DNA of 64,000 nt, taken from NCBI GenBank assembly GCA_013396995.1, contig VWZP01005850.1, forward strand, positions 435,323-499,322, read 5' to 3'. The notes below the pieces were generated by a model. It was not told the origin of the DNA, did not search any database, and saw only the letters and a list, made by a program, of their open reading frames with translations. Source of the stretch: Dicaeum eximium. Its lineage: Eukaryota; Chordata; Aves; Passeriformes; Dicaeidae. The translations under genes were made by a program, and so were the position numbers. Position 1 is the first letter of the stretch. Every line of letters begins with the position of its first letter. Below, piece by piece: positions 1 through 15,000 of the stretch.

Positions 1-1446
1 TGGACAATTCACATTTAAAAGGAGAGACTTGGATATGATTTTTAGCAAACTCACTTTAGGGTAATGGGCAGGTATTTGTGTCACACAAACCTCACTGGCC
101 TCCTTTCTTGTGTTAGAAAAGAGGAATTGTGTGTGCTTTAAGAAATGCACACCAGCAAATAGGGGTTTGTGCCATGTTTTTACATTTCTGTGAGTCTTCC
201 TGTTCATTTACTCTTGAATAGCATGGTATAGGAAATCATGGCTCTCCCCTTCCACACAAGAGGTCAGACAGGTCACCCACAGATATGCAAAAGATGTGGG
301 TTTTACCCTTTGGTCTCAGCAAACCAAGGCTTAGTGCAACCTGCCTGATTCAAATACAACTAATGCTTCAAGCACCACAGCTTGCAATCATTAAAAGCAT
401 CCCAGAAACTAAAAGTACAAAACTGGCATAAACAAAAATTTGGCAGGGAGGAAATCACCTTCTTTTGAAAGACCGTTTTGACATCTGACAACAAATTATT
501 CAGATCCTGAATGGGAACCTCATTTCTATCCCAGAACTCTTTCCTCTTGAGAGCCTGGGATGGGGGTGGAGGGGAGGCACATGAGACTGAAAAGTGACAC
601 CCATGGGGAGTAACCCTCCAGAGATAATCAATGGCTTTGCAATGAGCAGCCAGCTCCACTGAATATTGATTAGCAAGTGCTGGCAGGCTCTGCTCCGGGG
701 AGGTCAGCGCTCCTGCCAGCTGCCTTGTGTGAGCACAAAGGGAGCCTCAGCAAAAGGCAAATTGTAAATGGCAGGTTTTATGTGAGAGGCACCATTCAGG
801 CCCCCAGTAGAAGAAAAAAACCCAGAAGTATGGCCACTGCATGAGCAGGCAGAAGGCAGCAGCAGTCCTGCTAACTTCTGTTATTACACTGCAATTCTAG
901 GTTTACCCAAATAAACTTGTTTTGAAGATTATTCATTGCCAAATGCATGATACCATGAGTTGCCACAGGTTTCTGTTCCCTTAGGGTTTCACAGCCATGT
1001 GAAAGGGGGTGCTTTCACAGACATCTGCCTCAGAAGCCTTGCCCAGTGTTACAGCTCAGTACCTGCCAGGTCTGAGTACACATTTCAAGGTGATACCATC
1101 TGCTGGCCTAGGCCAGCTCTGAGCACACCTCGTGCCCTTGAAGCACACAGCACAGCTGTGTGTTAGACTGCATCCCTCTCACAGCACAATCTGTTCTTAC
1201 TGTCCCATTCAGGAATGAAGATTTTAGCGTTTTTTAATATTTTTTAAAATATAATAGTTAGATATTAATTTTGTTATTACTTCCATTGGGCAATACATAT
1301 AGAACATATACAGCTGAGGAAATCAGTTATTAGTGACTAAGAGGATATCCTACCTTTTTAGAAGCAGACAGTCTTTCCTCATAGGCTTTCTGTGGAAAGA
1401 GAAATTGTGACAGTCAGGAAAAAGAGACCTGGAAACTGTGTTCTGT

Positions 1447-1535
1447 AAAACAAACAAACAAACAAAAAAAAAAAAACAAAAAACAAAAAAACCCAAAAAA
1501 AAAACCCACAAAAATTTAAAAAATAAAATGGAAAG
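1447..1535. repeat. A-rich low-complexity tract
   Basis: It begins as (CAAA)n, becomes nearly pure A with occasional C, and ends as A/T-rich. It creates a phenylalanine-rich open frame on the minus strand that is not a gene. It could be the remnant of a poly(A)-like tail or simple slippage. Confidence 0.85.
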
Positions 1536-4500
1536 AAAATTAAAAAGAAGAAGAAGATTTAAAAGTTCCAGTTTCTGCCTGGTGTAACTCATCTGACTCC
1601 AGTGGAGTTGTCCCAAAGCAGATTCGTCCTTCTGTCTTTGCCAAAAAGAAAACAACAGGAGCCAGCCAAAGGCATCTGCTTTTGCATTTCCTCAGTGAAT
1701 CTGTTCATTATACTCTCCTGATAGAGAAGTTGTAAACAAAGGCACTTCATGATGCTGCATCGTGCTATCCATAATTACACTGTATGTGCTTCATCAGCAG
1801 ACATGCTTCAGGGCACACTGCAAAAGCTTTTTATGTATTCAGGACTCTTTCTGAGAGGGTGGGTTAAATGAAGAGAAGGAAAAGCTAACAGTTAAAACAG
1901 GAAAGGAAAACCTAACTTAACCTTAGCAGTTACTTACAGAGGAGCTCAGTAGAAGAGGGAGGAGAGGAAACTATACACACTGCAAAAAAGAGATGGGAGC
2001 AGAATTCCTGCCCATCAGGACCCGAGTTAGTATGTGTGCTTTAATATTCTCTCCATTTCTCTTTGAGATCACACACCCTCTAAAACAGGAGTCATGCTAT
2101 GTGGTGCTCCCACATGAAAACCTCACTCTGGATGGGGATTCAGAAGAATTTTTTTAAAAGAAGTTCAGTTTGGAAGCTCTCTGAAGCTAACTTTATATAA
2201 ATGGCCAACCATGCTCTGACTTCATAGTGATATAAGTCAGGCATAACTCCCTAAATTGTGAGCATTAGAGAACTCTAGTGTCAGATCATAAGTGAGTCCT
2301 AAACACTTTATTGCTTAGCAGATCAGCTTAAAGTGCTTGGCATTACCTGGTGCAAGTTATTCTCTGAGAAAAAATTCTGTTTATCTTGTAAGAATGTTCT
2401 AACACTGTCTTGGATGTAATAAAGTCCAGCAGAATATAACATTTCTGCTGAGAACTTTCCTTTTAGAAGTCTGGAATCTGTCACCAGAACATGTATAATC
2501 CCCACCTTGTATAGAAGTATTTGTGTCTGAAAATAAGAACTTGGGAAAAGGAAATTCTTTAAGATAATCAACACCTAAGTGGGTAGCAGAGGCAGGCATG
2601 CAAGGGCTGGAAGTTGAGACTGGTCTGGAAAGAAAAGCACAAACAGAGGTAGCAAGCAAAGGTGAACACAGGTTGGTAGAGAAACAGAGTACTGTATTCT
2701 ATCTTGTACTACTTATATGCACCTATAACCTATGCTGCTGCAAAATCACAGTCTTAGGTTTGTTTGCGTTTTAACAGAAGTAATTTTTGGAAGGGAAAAG
2801 AGTTAATAGAAGTTGACCTGAATCAAAATGGCAGTTAACAATGTCAAATTGCTTTGAATGCTAGATTTCACTGTGGACTATGGAACAAAACAGTTTCAAA
2901 GTGCATTCATCAAGACCACATTTGGATAGTTTAACAGCAAACTGAAAGATTTCTAAACTGTGCAACCCTAGTTCTAAAAATTTATTCCATATCTAAAGTT
3001 TGCCTCCATTATTGTTAGTTACGATAGAGGTAGGGACCATAAAAGGAAAAATTCAGGCAGCTCTTTTCTGAATGCTTGTTACATAAAAATTAAAAACTAT
3101 CAGGCTTGTGTCACTTGAAAAGTGTTCACAGATGAGTAATTACAACTAAACCATAGCACGTGCCTCTAGAAAGGGCTGGAAATCCATGTTTTCTTAGCCA
3201 CTGCTCAAGGGACAGTGGATGCAATATTTAAGGGAGCAGCCAGTGACAACTGCTTACAGGTGACAAGGGAAGTAACTTATCTCACTAGAAAAGCCAAAAA
3301 CTCTGCCTCAAATGGGCCCTTGGGGTTTAGCATCTTAGACCATATCCTGTAAGAGGAGCTGGCTCTGAAAGGAGTGATTACATGGCAACTCTTTAACCTT
3401 GCCATAAGAGCTGCAGACTTACTCCTCATGTTATTATATAAAAGTTGCTGGCATTTATTTCCCATTTTCTTATTCATGAGCTTGCCCTCCACAGAGAAGA
3501 AAGGAAGCCAGGAAAAGACATGAGCAGACATTACCATGTCAGAAAACTCTCAGCCAAAGCTTAGTCATTCCATACAAATTCAGAAAGACTGGAGACTTGT
3601 TTAGCTGGAGTTTCAAAGTTTTCCAAGTCAGTGTAACAAAAAGGATACCTCATGTCACAAAATAAGACACTACTACTTGGCTGCAAAATATAGTCACTCA
3701 ATAAAAGCTTTTGTAAAAGTCCTCTCAGCATTTATAACCATTAGTTCCTGTATTAATAATTGTTAATAATATCTTATCTAGCTATTTAATTCCACAGATG
3801 TTCAAGTCTTTAATACAGACAGGACCAGTATTTGCTCATTCTGGATTACCAAGGGTTTGACCCTACCATCATGGCAGGTATCCATACTGTAGCTACTGGC
3901 ACAAAGAAATCCCTGAGACCTGCAGGAACCAGCTTGTGGCTTCTACAAGAAATTTTCCCCAGACCTTGCACTACACAGAATAAAACTGAAAAACATTTAG
4001 ACCTATCTGAAGGAATCTACTTCTACAGGTCAAAAATTTTTGAAAAATTCCTAGTAATCCCTAGGAAGAGAGCCAACGGGCACCCTTTGGAATTATTTTG
4101 GCTTTCACCAGGAAGGAGTCTGTTCTGAAGAAAACTGGTGAGATGCACATGTTGCCCCTTCAACTCTGAAGTTTAGACATAGGGATGTCTATAATTAACT
4201 TCTAGCTGAGTTGGAACCCAAGGCACCCATCCAGGACAGGCATTTCTGTGAAAAACCAGTGCAGTGGGCACCATCCACCAGGCTTTCAGCCACTGCTCCC
4301 CTCTGGGAAAGTCTAGGTCTGGGCTGCAAAGAAGGCTGAAATACAGAGCTACATGTGGCCAGAAGTGCTGTGTTTCAAGTGGCTTGGGATCAAATCCATC
4401 CTGATTTGCACCCAAACCACATACACCACAATTTCAGGCTTGCAACTTAGAAGTGCTGCTGAAGGGTTCACAAACTTTAGTGAACTTGGCTTGAACTTTG

Positions 4501-7337
4501 CATTGGAAAGGAAAAAGTAAAATAAAACCTTCAAGTTGAAGGTTCTGCCTTAAGTCATTTTGCCCATCTCCAATACTGATGCCTTATAAAAAAACAGTTG
4601 ATGCTCTATTCTAAACAGTGATCCCACACCCCATTCCTTAAACATACTTTCCCAGGTTTGTTTTCCTGTATGGACCTTTCCCACCTCATGGGTTTCACAG
4701 AAAATATGATGTTTAAGATGAGGATGAAGATCCTCAGCTACAGTAACACTGTAGGCTATGCATAATTCTTCACTCACAGAAGTAAAACCCCGCCATCACA
4801 GAAAGCTCACTTAAGTAATGATAATGTGATAACATTCTTTAAGATTTTCCAAGGCCAAATGAAAGGTTGTTTTCTCTTTTTAAAGAAAGATAGAAAATAA
4901 TATAATAGAAGAACTTGTAAAATGGATCATGGCCCTGTCAGTGGTAGTAAATCCAACCTTAGGGTCACAGATTCCGTTATGTGCCTTTATTTATTAGTCT
5001 GAGATTTAGGAATAGACATATAGATATAGATGTACAGCACCTTGCTGTACACCAAGGTTATGGCAGCTTTGACTCTTCCTAGAAGCAAGTGCCCCACTGT
5101 TTCTCTGGAGAATTGCATGTTCTTCTCAGTGAGCTCCTTTCCCTCAGTTTCAGCCTCCATTTTTTACACACTCACATAAAACCTCTCTCTTAGAACAGGC
5201 ACTGAAGGTCTGGGGAGCTTTAGGATAAACTGCAAAGGGGATTATAAAAATGAGAAGAAGGGAGAGTGAACTATCTGTATCTACAGGTAATTCTTGAAGC
5301 TACACCTGTTCAAATAAATAGATTTTAATTTAAAGCAAAATTAGTTTATCCCTAAACAATGAACTTTCCTGAAATTTCTTCTTAAATAGCCTTCAACACT
5401 ATCTCCTTTTCTCCATACTCATTTTTAACCTGTTCTTTCGGCTTGCTTCTTTTTTTATAAAGAATTACCATTTTTGTAGTGGCAGTAGTAAACCATTAAA
5501 AAAAGAAAACAGCTTCAGAAACCTCACTCTGATATTCTGAAAATAAAACAAACTAAGAAAAAGCCACTACTAATGTCTTCTAAATCATTTCACATAATCA
5601 AGGATCACTATTTGAAAACAAATTAAGTTATCTGATTTCTGAAGAATATTTTTGATTCTGCACACTTCATCTCTATAAGCCATTGCATAGTCACTGAGTT
5701 TTGTACTTAACCTGAAGAACTGGCAAATAAAAATAGTTCCTGCCTCTGACCTTATCTTGTTCATGTGATGATAATCACTCCTGGTGCTGTTCAGAGGAAG
5801 AGCAAAGCAGTATCAGGATCAAACACAACATGTAAATAGCCCTGAGGCAGAGGGGTTTCTCCTTCAATCTGCTGAAACAATGACTTCTCTCTGATAGTTT
5901 AACAGAACAGTCCCTGAATCTTTTCACAGCTCGTGTATATTTTACAACACAGGTCCTGACCTTGTCTAGGTAGGTTTGGTTTTCTTGGAAAGACTTTCTG
6001 ACAGTGAATGAGAATGTGATATGGTCCCATGCTCTTGGGGCAATGATGGTGTAAGGAAGCTCCAGCTGACCAATATTTCCACCTGTTTCTGCCCTGCTTG
6101 TGGGACTGTGCTCTGAAACATGGCCCTTACACAGAAGGGAAAATTCACTGAGCCAAGTGAGACAGAAATTAGGTTTCCAGACATGGCTACTCCTCAACTT
6201 GTGCAACTTGCTAAGAGTTGTGCTGCTGCAAGTGTGAGTGTGGGTGGAAGAAACGGACTAATAAACAAGTAATTAGAGGTTGGAACTGCTCAAGGCATGA
6301 GCACCACCAAAAAAAGGCACTTAAAAACCAAAATAATTTGCATAAGCTTCTCAGCAACCATTTTTTTATTATACAACTCTAAAATAAATCTAATCTGAAA
6401 ACTTTAATGATCCATTAATTTTGGATTTTTTTAATTTACAGATTGCAGATGTCATTCAAATTTAACTTTCTCTCTCCTGCTAATGAGCAGGCCATTTCCC
6501 CTTCCACCTGCTCTTTGTAATGCAGTGATAGCTGCAGGCTGCTGCCCAAATCAGAGATTTACAATGCAAGGCACACAGGCACATCCCTCCTCTCAAGGTA
6601 TGCTTATGTACTGGTGGGAATAAGCAAGTTTTCCCTTAAGATGAAGAACTGATGCAGAGATGAAGCAGTTTATCCAAGGCCCTGTTGGAAGCTTGAAGCA
6701 GGAACAGTGTGTTCAACAACTGTGTGTTCAACAACATAGTGACTCAAACCTTCATTGTGCTCACCCAGGATTGTGCACATTTCTCAGTCTGAGAAGGATG
6801 AACTCTACTGAATTGAGAATTCAGTTTTGGATTGAGCACACGTGGGAAGACAGTGCTGTGGAATGAACATCAATCCACAGTCTGTGCTTCCAGAGATCAG
6901 GGCTTGGACAGACACTGGCTCCAGCCACTGCTGCTGCCCCTGGGGATCCATGTTAGTGGTCCCTGACACCAAAATCATCCCTCTGCACGGGACTTCTGAA
7001 CACAGGACTATGGATCCAAAAGTCCCATTCTCTTAGGACTGACAGAGGCTTGGAAGCAAACAGGATGAAAAAGAGCACACATCCATGGAAACAAAGATGT
7101 ATGCAGAGCCCTGCTTTCAGCAAGATTGGAAATTCCATGAGATCACACTGAGAGCACATTTTTTAAAATTAGTGCCACCCTGTGTTGTCACCCTCACAAT
7201 TCAACAGGCGGTTGCTGTGTTCAGAGAGTGACAAACACTGATCTGATGGACAATGGGAAACCTTCCACCACTTATGACCACCACAGTTCCCAGGATTTCT
7301 TGTGTGCAGATTTGCCTGCTTCTAGCAGCTAAAATGC

Positions 7338-7407
7338 TTTTTTTTTCCTCCTTCCCCTCCCCCCCTTTTTATTTTACCCTTTTTGTCTCTCTCTCTCTAT
7401 TTTTTAA
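7338..7407. repeat. Polypyrimidine tract
   Basis: About 70 bases are almost entirely T and C on the plus strand: a T-run, then CCTCCTTCCCCTCCCCCCC, a T-run, then a short (CT)n. Mirror-like homopyrimidine tracts can form triplex DNA; no function is evident here. Confidence 0.8.
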
Positions 7408-8194
7408 GGGGGGATTTAGGAGGTTTTCTCCTGGTTCCATTGCATTTTGCTGATTTCAGTCCCCTTGCACTTGTTCTCTGCTGGGCATCTTGGCTGGCTA
7501 CTTATGTAGGAAGTGAAATGAAAGCCTGCACTTTTCTGATGAATACTGCTATACTCATGCATTTTGTATTTTTATTTGGGCTAAGCAAAGAAGAAAGTCA
7601 ATGCAGCAGCTATTACAATCAGCATCTTTTATAAGCTGATCCAAGCCCTAAAACACTTGAAAGATGATTGACAAGTCAAGGATGAAAGACTCATTGTTTA
7701 AGAACTTTCCACTGCAAATTGGTATTTCAATTTTCCTCTGCAGTTACAGCACCTGAAAATGTGTTTGGTTTTTTTTTTTTTTTAATCAGACCTTCATGCA
7801 GTCACATGCCTCCAGGAGCTGGGAATTCGAGGGAAAAAATGCCAAATTGAAAACTTTAACTGGCAACATTACAAAAGTTACTGTCTCCTGAGCATTGACA
7901 TTAGAATTTTTTGCACATTCTAGTTTATCACCCACGCTCTTCTCACCACACCTTAAGGGCTCGGTCTCTCTTCCAGCAGAGAGAGACTGGCTACCAAACT
8001 GTACTAGGCTTGTCCATTGTCCTAAAGGATTATAGTAAATAATACCAAAAAAAACTCTACTTATTCATATGGAAACAGCATTAATCCCTTCTGCCTGCCC
8101 CACCCCATAACTTTGTGTCTGAGCATGAAAGCTATCTGTCTGCTTTGGCAGCACAGAAACATTCACAAAATGTTTCCCAAATACAAGGTTTTCT

Positions 8195-8216
8195 CCGCCA
8201 CCCCCCTCCCACCCCC
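8195..8216 (-). repeat. G-quadruplex-prone C-rich run
   Basis: The plus strand is C-rich, so the minus strand reads as successive G-runs of 5, 3, 6, 2 and 2 with one-base loops. This is close to a quadruplex motif, with the fourth run only two G long. Confidence 0.5.
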
Positions 8217-11099
8217 AATTCTTTTCAGTTTAGCTCTGAAGGAACATATAAAGTAAAAAAGACTATGACACTACTTTCTGGGGAATAATATCAAACCTAA
8301 TTACCAGGAAAAGGTAGAAAATACAGGAGAAGCCATAAAAAGCTGTATCTTTTATGCTATTAATTTCCTGTCTCATACATGCCACCACAGTATGTTGTTA
8401 ATCAGTCTAGGAGGTTTTAGTAAACAACTTTGCAACACATCTTACTGGCCAGCTTTTCCAGGTGCTGTCCAGGGATAGATTCACACCACCTGCACCATAT
8501 AATGGGCTGTTATGTTGACCTTGTCTGCCTTAGTTGGCCTCACTTATATCAGCACAGAAAGTCAGCTGGAATGGCCAAAGAGAACAGCAGCGATGACTTT
8601 AGCTCATCTTGACACATCTGGACACTAAACCCTGTGGCACTGCCCCTCTGGCAGAAGCAGAACCTGCTGGCAGATTGTGGATCAGAGATTTTGGAGTGAT
8701 AAACCTGGATGGACATTGCTTGAAAATTTGCCTGTGAACTTGGGTCTGTGCTCAGAGCTTGCAGCTGTACTATGGTAAATAATTCTATCTGGATTCCTCT
8801 ATGACCTGGAAGTTCTCTAAACCATAACACTACAATCTCATCTACTGCATTAAGACAGAAAAGGTGAGCTCCTAAGCTTTCTCCTGCCATTTTCGCATTT
8901 TAAAATCTAAATGACAGTCCACTTATAATGACCATGATACTATTTCTATAATCTACAAATAAATTCACTCGTTTCATCCAAAAACAAAGCTAAGAGGAAA
9001 AACAAAGCTAGAGAACAAAACCTGCCTTTGACTAAGGGAAAAATTGCAATATATATATATATTAATATTCAAAGCAAAGGGATAAAAGTTGCTTGCTTTT
9101 TGTTTGTTTTTAATTATCTGTATTATTCCACAACATTTTTACAGAAATAGGGGTTAGTATGATTGAAGGTTGATGGCTCTATAAAGAATAGACTTTTTGC
9201 ACCTAGACACACTCTTTCTCAGTGCAACTACAAGTTTTCAAAAAAATCAAACTCCAGTGTGTAAAAAGAATACTTTTGTTGTTATTTAGAAATGGAAATT
9301 GTATTTCACTCCTTGCTCCTGAATAGTAGAGTGCTAACTTTTAAAACTGCTCTGCCCAAGCATTCTTGTGGGAATTCATACATTTTGCTATCTGGCAACA
9401 CCTTATTAAAGGCTTTTAGCAGCACAAATTCCTCCTTATTTGCCAATTTTCATCCAGATTTCTAAATAATCACATTTGGAGCACCACACTTGAAGCATCA
9501 AGTGAGAAGTTTTATTTCTTTCCAACACCAGTTCTGCTTTTCTTCTAATACAAAACATCAGGAGGAGAAAAAAAATACAGCACCTTCTTAGATTTCTGTA
9601 ATAATGAGACACTTTCTAGGAAGAGCATCAAATATTCCAGAGTTCACAAGAAGTGATTTGTTCTCAGTCATCTGCTTACAGGTTCTTAATCCACCCTGTG
9701 TACTCTGCTAGTCATGAAGGATTCAGTCAAATTTTTTAAGCTAATCATCAAGTTACAATTCAGCAAGAAAGTTCTGCTCTGATTCATGAGCTGCAGTGCT
9801 GCAGAAGCCTGCAGATTTTTTACAGGAACTGGGCTTCAATCAGCATAAAGAAAATAGTGCAGCTTTGATTGATAGTGTTTTTTGAGAACTGTGGTAGCTG
9901 AGAAGGGCAGTTCTGCTGAAAAGTAGCTGTTGAACACATTCCCTCATGTAAATGCAGGTGTGATAATTTTAAGAGAATGAGGTTGTAAAAAAGGGATGTG
10001 GTTGGCTTTTCCAACAATCATTCCCCAGGTTTACAAAGAATGTTTTGAAATAATTCTGCACATCAGCCTTTCACAGCCTGCACTCTGAACACACTGCCTG
10101 TAGCTCAGAGCTGGATCCAGGAGGTGGCTTGATGAATACCAAAGATACTGGAAAATTTTCAATTCCTGGCTTTTTGCAGTGTGGAAAGGAAGAAGTCAAA
10201 GTCCCCAGCACATGCTGAATGGTTTACACTGCCCAAAAAGAACTGAATCCCTGCCCAGAATGAGAAACCAAGCTGAACCAAGCTCGCTGTCAGGTTCAAT
10301 ACATACCAATTTTCTCTGATGTTTTCCATTCTCATTGCTTTGTCTCTATACCACACTTAGCTCTACCCAGCACTGCAAGTTCTAGTCCAATATAAAACAG
10401 ACTGTTTAAATATTTCTGGCCCAAAGGAATCCAGAAAATTAGGGCATAAATTAAAGGAAAACAGATTCAGAAATATTAATCCTAAACAAAACAAGCCTCA
10501 TAGAACAGCTTATGATGTTTTAGGAGTTAAGTGTATCTAATCAGACTGTTTGCCCTCAGAGCCTGACCCTAAATAAAATCCTGGAAGTTTTGACCAAATA
10601 AGTGAAAATAGGCTGATTTTCCTGGCTGAAAGCTTAAAAAGTCGGTGTTCCAAAGGGGAGGGAAGGGAATGTTTAAAGCTTTCTGCAAAACATCCCTCTT
10701 TAGTTGTCTCAAGTTGCACTTCTTAAAGCCACTTCTTGGCTTTTATTCTGAGGACTGAAGACAAACAGTAGACTTCAGTGGAGTTCCATTAATAGCCAAA
10801 CAAAAAACACTTTACTGAGAAAACATGTATTTCTGCAAGCAGCTGACCCAACAGAATCCTCTTTCCTACAGCTCTGCAGTTCTCCAGTGTGGAAATGGAA
10901 TCATTTTACAATATTTCTGATGATTTATGAAGGACCCTTTCCCACAGGAGGAGCACTAGCTAAGTCTATTTTCACTGCCTGACTACCTACTTGTGAACTC
11001 TGTTAACTACTATCTCACTCAAATTTTGCTGAGATTGGCCAGAGTTTTCAAAGGTTATTAGGAAGGAGTGAGAGATGCAGCAAGACCATGTAAGCATAT

Positions 11100-11242
11100 C
11101 AAATAACCAAAACAAACCAACAAACAAAACTAAAACCACCACCAACAACAAAACCAACAAAAAACCACAAAGAAGCCCAAACAAAACAAACAAAAATCAA
11201 AACAACAAACAAACCCTACAAAAACAACAACCAAAAACACCT
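11100..11242. repeat. A/C-rich low-complexity tract
   Basis: About 140 bases consist almost wholly of A and C on the plus strand, mixing CAAA, CAA, CCA and CAAAA units without a strict period. It gives a Leu/Val-rich open frame on the minus strand that should not be called a gene. Confidence 0.85.
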
Positions 11243-12054
11243 ACCTTTTAATTTCCAACAAACACTTAAGGTAGCTGGAAAATAGCTGTGAAGGGAGTCA
11301 GCCAGGTCCCCTCACAGAATTCTTGGTCCAAGTATGACCTGTCCACTGGTCAAACCCATGTCCCAGACTCTGTATATCAAGGTCCAGCTCTTTCCTCTGT
11401 CAAAATCTTCCTGTGACCATAGTAAGTCATGTTGAAAAAGAGCTCAAAAAGACAGAGGAACCTCAAATTTGGTTTTTCAGACCCAACGTTCTCATGCTTA
11501 AAACTTACAGGAGTTAAATGTTCTCACAGAGTACATGGAGAGTGTTACAACCAGAGTAGCAACATGGTTGGCAGGCAACAATTGCATCTAACCACTATAA
11601 AATTGTTACAAGAAGATACACCTGATAGTCTTTTCTCCCTTCACTGGACCATTTTCTTAGGGGCTGTCCTTTGGAATCCAGAGAAAACCCTCTCCTGGAG
11701 AAACCACCTACGTCTTAGAGCTTCCAACCTCTTGGTATGAAAACACAAGTATCACCTCCAGAAGTGGCCATACTTTCACTGAAGATATTTTAGAAGTCAG
11801 CAACTAAGAAAGGGATAAAAATTGCCTCCCTGCACCCCTTTTTTCCTCAAAGGGCTGGCAAAAGAAGGCAGGTAGTGCCCCTACACTTCCTTGTGATCAC
11901 AGGCTAATGGCTAGAAAATTCATTCATATTATAGGAAAAGCAGATTTCCTCTTTCCCCTTGAAAGGGATTCATCCCATACTGTTGCACAGGCTGACCTTG
12001 TCGTTGCCCATAATTACAGTAAGATAGTCCAGCCCTACAATCTTTATAATCAGA

Positions 12055-12095
12055 AAAACAAACAAACAAACCAAAACAACAACAAAATAAAGTAA
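12055..12095. repeat. (CAAA)n-type low-complexity tract
   Basis: A short run of AAAC/AAC units, of the same kind as the tract near 11.1 kb. Confidence 0.75.
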
Positions 12096-15000
12096 GATAT
12101 AAAATCAAACACATTTCCTATCCCCTTTACAGTCAATGAGCTGATCCAAGGACAGCAAGATTATGAATACAGAGTGATACATCTATTGAATAGCAAAAAA
12201 TTAAGCCTCTGTGTTCTAAACTATAGGACACTGATTTAATCTTTCACTTGGGATCCATTCTCATGCATTACATGGCATGTAGACGTTCATAGCAAGAGTA
12301 GTTGGAAGCTCTGTAGAGCTCAATACTCAAAAATACAGAGACAAGACAAGAAATTGAATTACAGATTTGTCTCACCATTATTTTTCCTTTTGTATAGATT
12401 TCAGATTGTTAAAAAACAAACAGGTGAGCTCATAGAAAATGCTTAAGGCATAGTAAATAACAGGGAAATCACCAGCTGGTTTTGACATTCAAAGGTACAG
12501 TATATTATTGAAGTGTTGTAAATTATTGAAACAGAGAAGCAATTCAACTAAATTTATGTTAAATCTGAATTAAAGAAAGGTTTGAAGTCTCTTCCCTTGT
12601 CCCCACAGGTGATGGTGACCCCTGAAAATGGGAGCCTCCTTCAGGGAAACATGAGTGGAAAATTTCCTAGATGTCAGTCTACAAAGATGCTTCTTGAACT
12701 CTGACAGGCTTACTGCACGTGTTCCCATGATACATGGGTGGAATTTGAGTATTTTGTAACTAAACTTTCTGTCACACTGCATGAGAGCGCACTCAGCTTG
12801 GTTTCTCACCTGCTAACCACAGTCCATCCTCATCCTGTCCGTGTTGATTTACAGAAGGCTGAGCTCCCCTGACTTAAGGAACACATAAGCCTTTCTGGGA
12901 GAGCACTGATAAGGAGTTAGAGGGAGTCACTGATATTTTCCAAGTCAGGAGCACCTGGGGCCTTGTCTGTAGCCAAGAGCTGGAAACATTTGGGTGTAGG
13001 GGGATGTACACAAGCTGTTACAAAGGGTGCCTCTGTAACACAGCAGCATCATTTCAGCGCTGCTGGCCTTCCCTCCCCTCCCACTGCAGCAGGATTGCTG
13101 GGTTCTGCCAAGTTGCAGAACCTGAGAAAGAGCAACACTGTGCTGGTTTTGTTCTTGTGAAGGGGAAGGAGAAAATAATTAGCACTTTTTGAATGGATTA
13201 GGACTTGGAAGGGATTTAAGTCATGGAAGAGTGTCAGGAAATAAGAAAGTGGGATCTCAAATATAAACGGTCTTTAAGAAAGCTCAGCAAGAAAGCATTA
13301 ATAAATTAGAGGTTTAGTTATCCTCTTGGCATAGCCAGGGCATTGTAAGGTTCTCAGAAAGCTTTCTGAAGAATTTTGTGATTTTTAACAGAAGCTACAT
13401 TACCTCTCCTCATTCTACTTTATAGTAGTATGAATTGTTTCTTCCCAACTCGAAATCTTAAATGCACTCTGCAAATATAAGGCCATATGCAAGCACATAA
13501 AATCACAGACAGAAACATCTCTTCTAGCTTAGTACTTTAAAAATTCTTCCTGCTGTCTAAGAAACTATCCACAAAGAAATGGAACAACCATTTATCCTAC
13601 AGGATAACTCATGCACATTGTGCAAAACCATTGTGTGCAGGCCACTCAACATTTTGTGCACACTTCACAATTAATCTACAAAAAATCTATGCACAGGCAG
13701 TGAGTCCCAGGGACTGAAGTTGTTGCACACACCCAGAGCAACTGCTAGATTTGTGGCCACAAATGAGGTTCTGCCTCTTTCTGTAATATAAGTACGGCTC
13801 TTAAAACCTAAAAGCTCAATGGTTGCACATAGTTCAAACCACAAGAGAACCAAAGGAATCAGCAAGCAGACAAGGTGCAGCCTTCCCCACCCTGGATCAG
13901 CACTCCTCAACACCATCAGGAAGCGTGTGTTGACCAGGACTCTGCCTCACAGGTTGGCTCTGGCATCTGCCTTAGGGCTGTTTACTCCATCCCCATAACT
14001 GTGTGGATTCCTACCCCTCTTCAGTCAGCCTCACAAAAGATCCCTGCAGAAAAAAATACCAGAAAAAGTCCTATGACAGGGTCTCTATCTGCCCCCTAAT
14101 GCAAGTAATTGGCACCACAGGATAAATGCTAGATTAGAGACAAGAGCAAAGACACTACAAATATGGAATATGTGTGGGAAAAAAGCTGTCTAGCAATCCA
14201 ACACATTACACTGTTAGTAGTGTTCAGTTTACATTTTGATGTTATATTTTTGTATAGCTATGCTGTCAAAAATCCTGATGTAGCTACTGCCCCAAAGCTG
14301 CCATGCAAATGGAAGAGAGGGCTTGCAGCTGCTGAGGCACCACCTGGTCCCACTCCTGTGGGCTCCACTCCTTCATCATCATCATGGATTTCCTCTGGCA
14401 CACACTTGTGAATTAAAAACAAACAGTAAATATTGCCTTGACATTTGTTTTGATCTGTATGGTGATGTGCCCACCAAATAAATGCCTACCACAGTAGGAT
14501 TTGAATGCAGAAACAGAGAAACAAAGACCTATTACACATTCTAAATTTACCAATACAGCCTTGTTACACCATTGTAACCAGCATCTGAAGCTCAAATCTC
14601 ACTGCTTCCCTGCTTAAACCTAAAACCTTAAATCATAACACTTTTGTAGAATTCAATGTTTCTCTGCTTGGATGTGAACACTACAGTAGCTTTCTGCAAG
14701 GAATGAAATGGAATTTATACCTGCTCCATTGCCTTGTTGTTTCCCTATCTAGTAATACATTAGGCAAAAGTATTTTTGTTACATGTGGCCAGATCAAATT
14801 TAAAGTAAGTCCCAACACAACCCCAAAAACTCCATTATATTTCACAAAAATGTTCCAAACCCCCACCCAATTCTTTACTTTTATGAGGTTCACATTTTCA
14901 GAGCTCAAATACATTCCAGTGCTCATCAACACAAGAGATTAATGTAAATCAGCAAAGAACATGACAAGAAATTGCACCTAGAAATTAATCAAAAATCATC

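Noticed and set aside
5775..6206. 143-codon minus-strand frame
   Set aside because: No recognisable domain, no splice or promoter context; a frame of this length is expected by chance in 64 kb.
6706..6735. 15-bp tandem repeat GTGTGTTCAACAACT
   Set aside because: Real but only two copies and not linked to any feature; not reported separately.
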